Source: Fervidifonticultor_A octavus_A (GTDB lineage Bacteria > Sysuimicrobiota > Sysuimicrobiia > Sysuimicrobiales > Humicultoraceae). From it: a DNA stretch of 15,562 nt. This document shows positions 15,053-15,562 of this stretch, one piece after another. The stretch lies in the NCBI GenBank assembly GCA_031459655.1, contig JAVKID010000070.1, positions 1 through 15,562 of the forward strand, given 5' to 3'. The position numbers and the translations under genes were made by a program. The notes beneath the pieces are model-generated. The model did not search any database, was not told the origin of the DNA, and saw only the letters and a list, made by a program, of their open reading frames with translations. Every line of letters begins with the position of its first letter. Within the stretch, counting starts at the first letter, position 1.

Positions 15053-15104
15053 AGATGCTCTGCGAGACAATCGCATCTCGCCCCGCACCTTGACAACCGC
15101 ATAG
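15053..15104 (+). promoter_or_regulatory. rRNA leader with boxB/boxA-like antitermination element
   Basis: The leader contains the hairpin GCGAGA (15062-15067) / TCTCGC (15076-15081) with an 8-base loop. An alternative pairing AGATGC (15053-15058) / GCATCT (15073-15078) would compete with it. CCTTGACAACCGCATAG (15088-15104) follows and resembles the boxA of Gram-positive rRNA leaders (a TTGA-AAC-ATAG pattern). A hairpin followed by boxA just downstream of an rRNA promoter is the layout bound by NusB/NusE for antitermination. The assignment is by resemblance and position. Confidence 0.5.
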
Positions 15105-15132
15105 TGGCAAGGAGCCGCACGCAAGGTCTGCC

Positions 15133-15153
15133 GAATCCTTTGAGTTCGAGGAT

Positions 15154-15155
<2 letters not shown>
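15133..15155 (+). other. Hairpin at the 5' end of pre-16S rRNA
   Basis: GAATCC (15133-15138) pairs perfectly with GGATTC (15150-15155), with T15139-A15149 possibly extending the stem around a short loop. It ends almost exactly where the mature 16S should begin, so it may take part in leader folding or in trimming of the 5' end. A processing stem with the 3' side of 16S cannot be checked because that side is outside the window. Confidence 0.4.

Positions 15156-15562
<407 letters not shown>

Noticed and set aside
15090..15118. Third rRNA promoter from the second TTGACA
   Set aside because: At 16-18 bases downstream there is only GC-rich sequence with no -10-like hexamer. The position fits boxA better.

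Overview
This window comes from a very GC-rich bacterial chromosome and is almost entirely housekeeping DNA. It holds the 3' end of groEL, a YceI-family exported protein gene, an eleven-gene purine biosynthesis operon, a small exported cytochrome c gene, a convergent DUF92 membrane-protein gene, and the promoter region and first ~410 bases of a 16S rRNA gene. The small PurL with separate PurS and PurQ, the Fe-S-type PurF with a propeptide, and the DUF92 protein fit a Terrabacteria-type lineage (Chloroflexota, Armatimonadota/CSP1-3-like or deep Firmicutes). I cannot place it more finely from memory. The 16S fragment at the right edge would settle it.

Layout. 1-112: GroEL C-terminus, followed by a strong hairpin terminator (138-177). 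240-884: YceI-like lipocalin-fold protein with a signal peptide. 885-997: regulatory region with a perfect 15-bp palindrome (934-948) and, at the purD start, a sequence very close to the PurR 'PurBox' consensus (983-995) with an inverted partner inside the first codons of purD (1015-1027). 998-13682: purD-purA-purB-purC-purS-purQ-purL-purF-purM-purN-purH, all on + and mostly joined by 4-base GTGA/ATGA overlaps. 13694-14104: exported c-type cytochrome, 11 bases after purH. 14135-14899 (-): DUF92 protein. 14900-15153: tandem rRNA promoters and a leader with a boxB/boxA-like antitermination element. From about 15154: 16S rRNA, cut by the window end.

How the genes work together. PurF, PurD, PurN, PurL/PurQ/PurS, PurM, PurC, PurB and PurH cover every step from PRPP to IMP except the carboxylation of AIR (PurE/PurK), which is not in the window. 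PurA and PurB then take IMP to AMP. Placing purD and purA at the 5' end, where a Bacillus-type operon has purE and purK, is the main architectural oddity.

I see no mobile element, CRISPR array, defence system or clearly novel gene system. The observations most worth following are the PurBox-like operator pair, the palindrome upstream of purD, the substituted IMP-binding motifs of PurA, and the rRNA leader in which the promoter -35 region and the boxA-like element are near-copies of each other.
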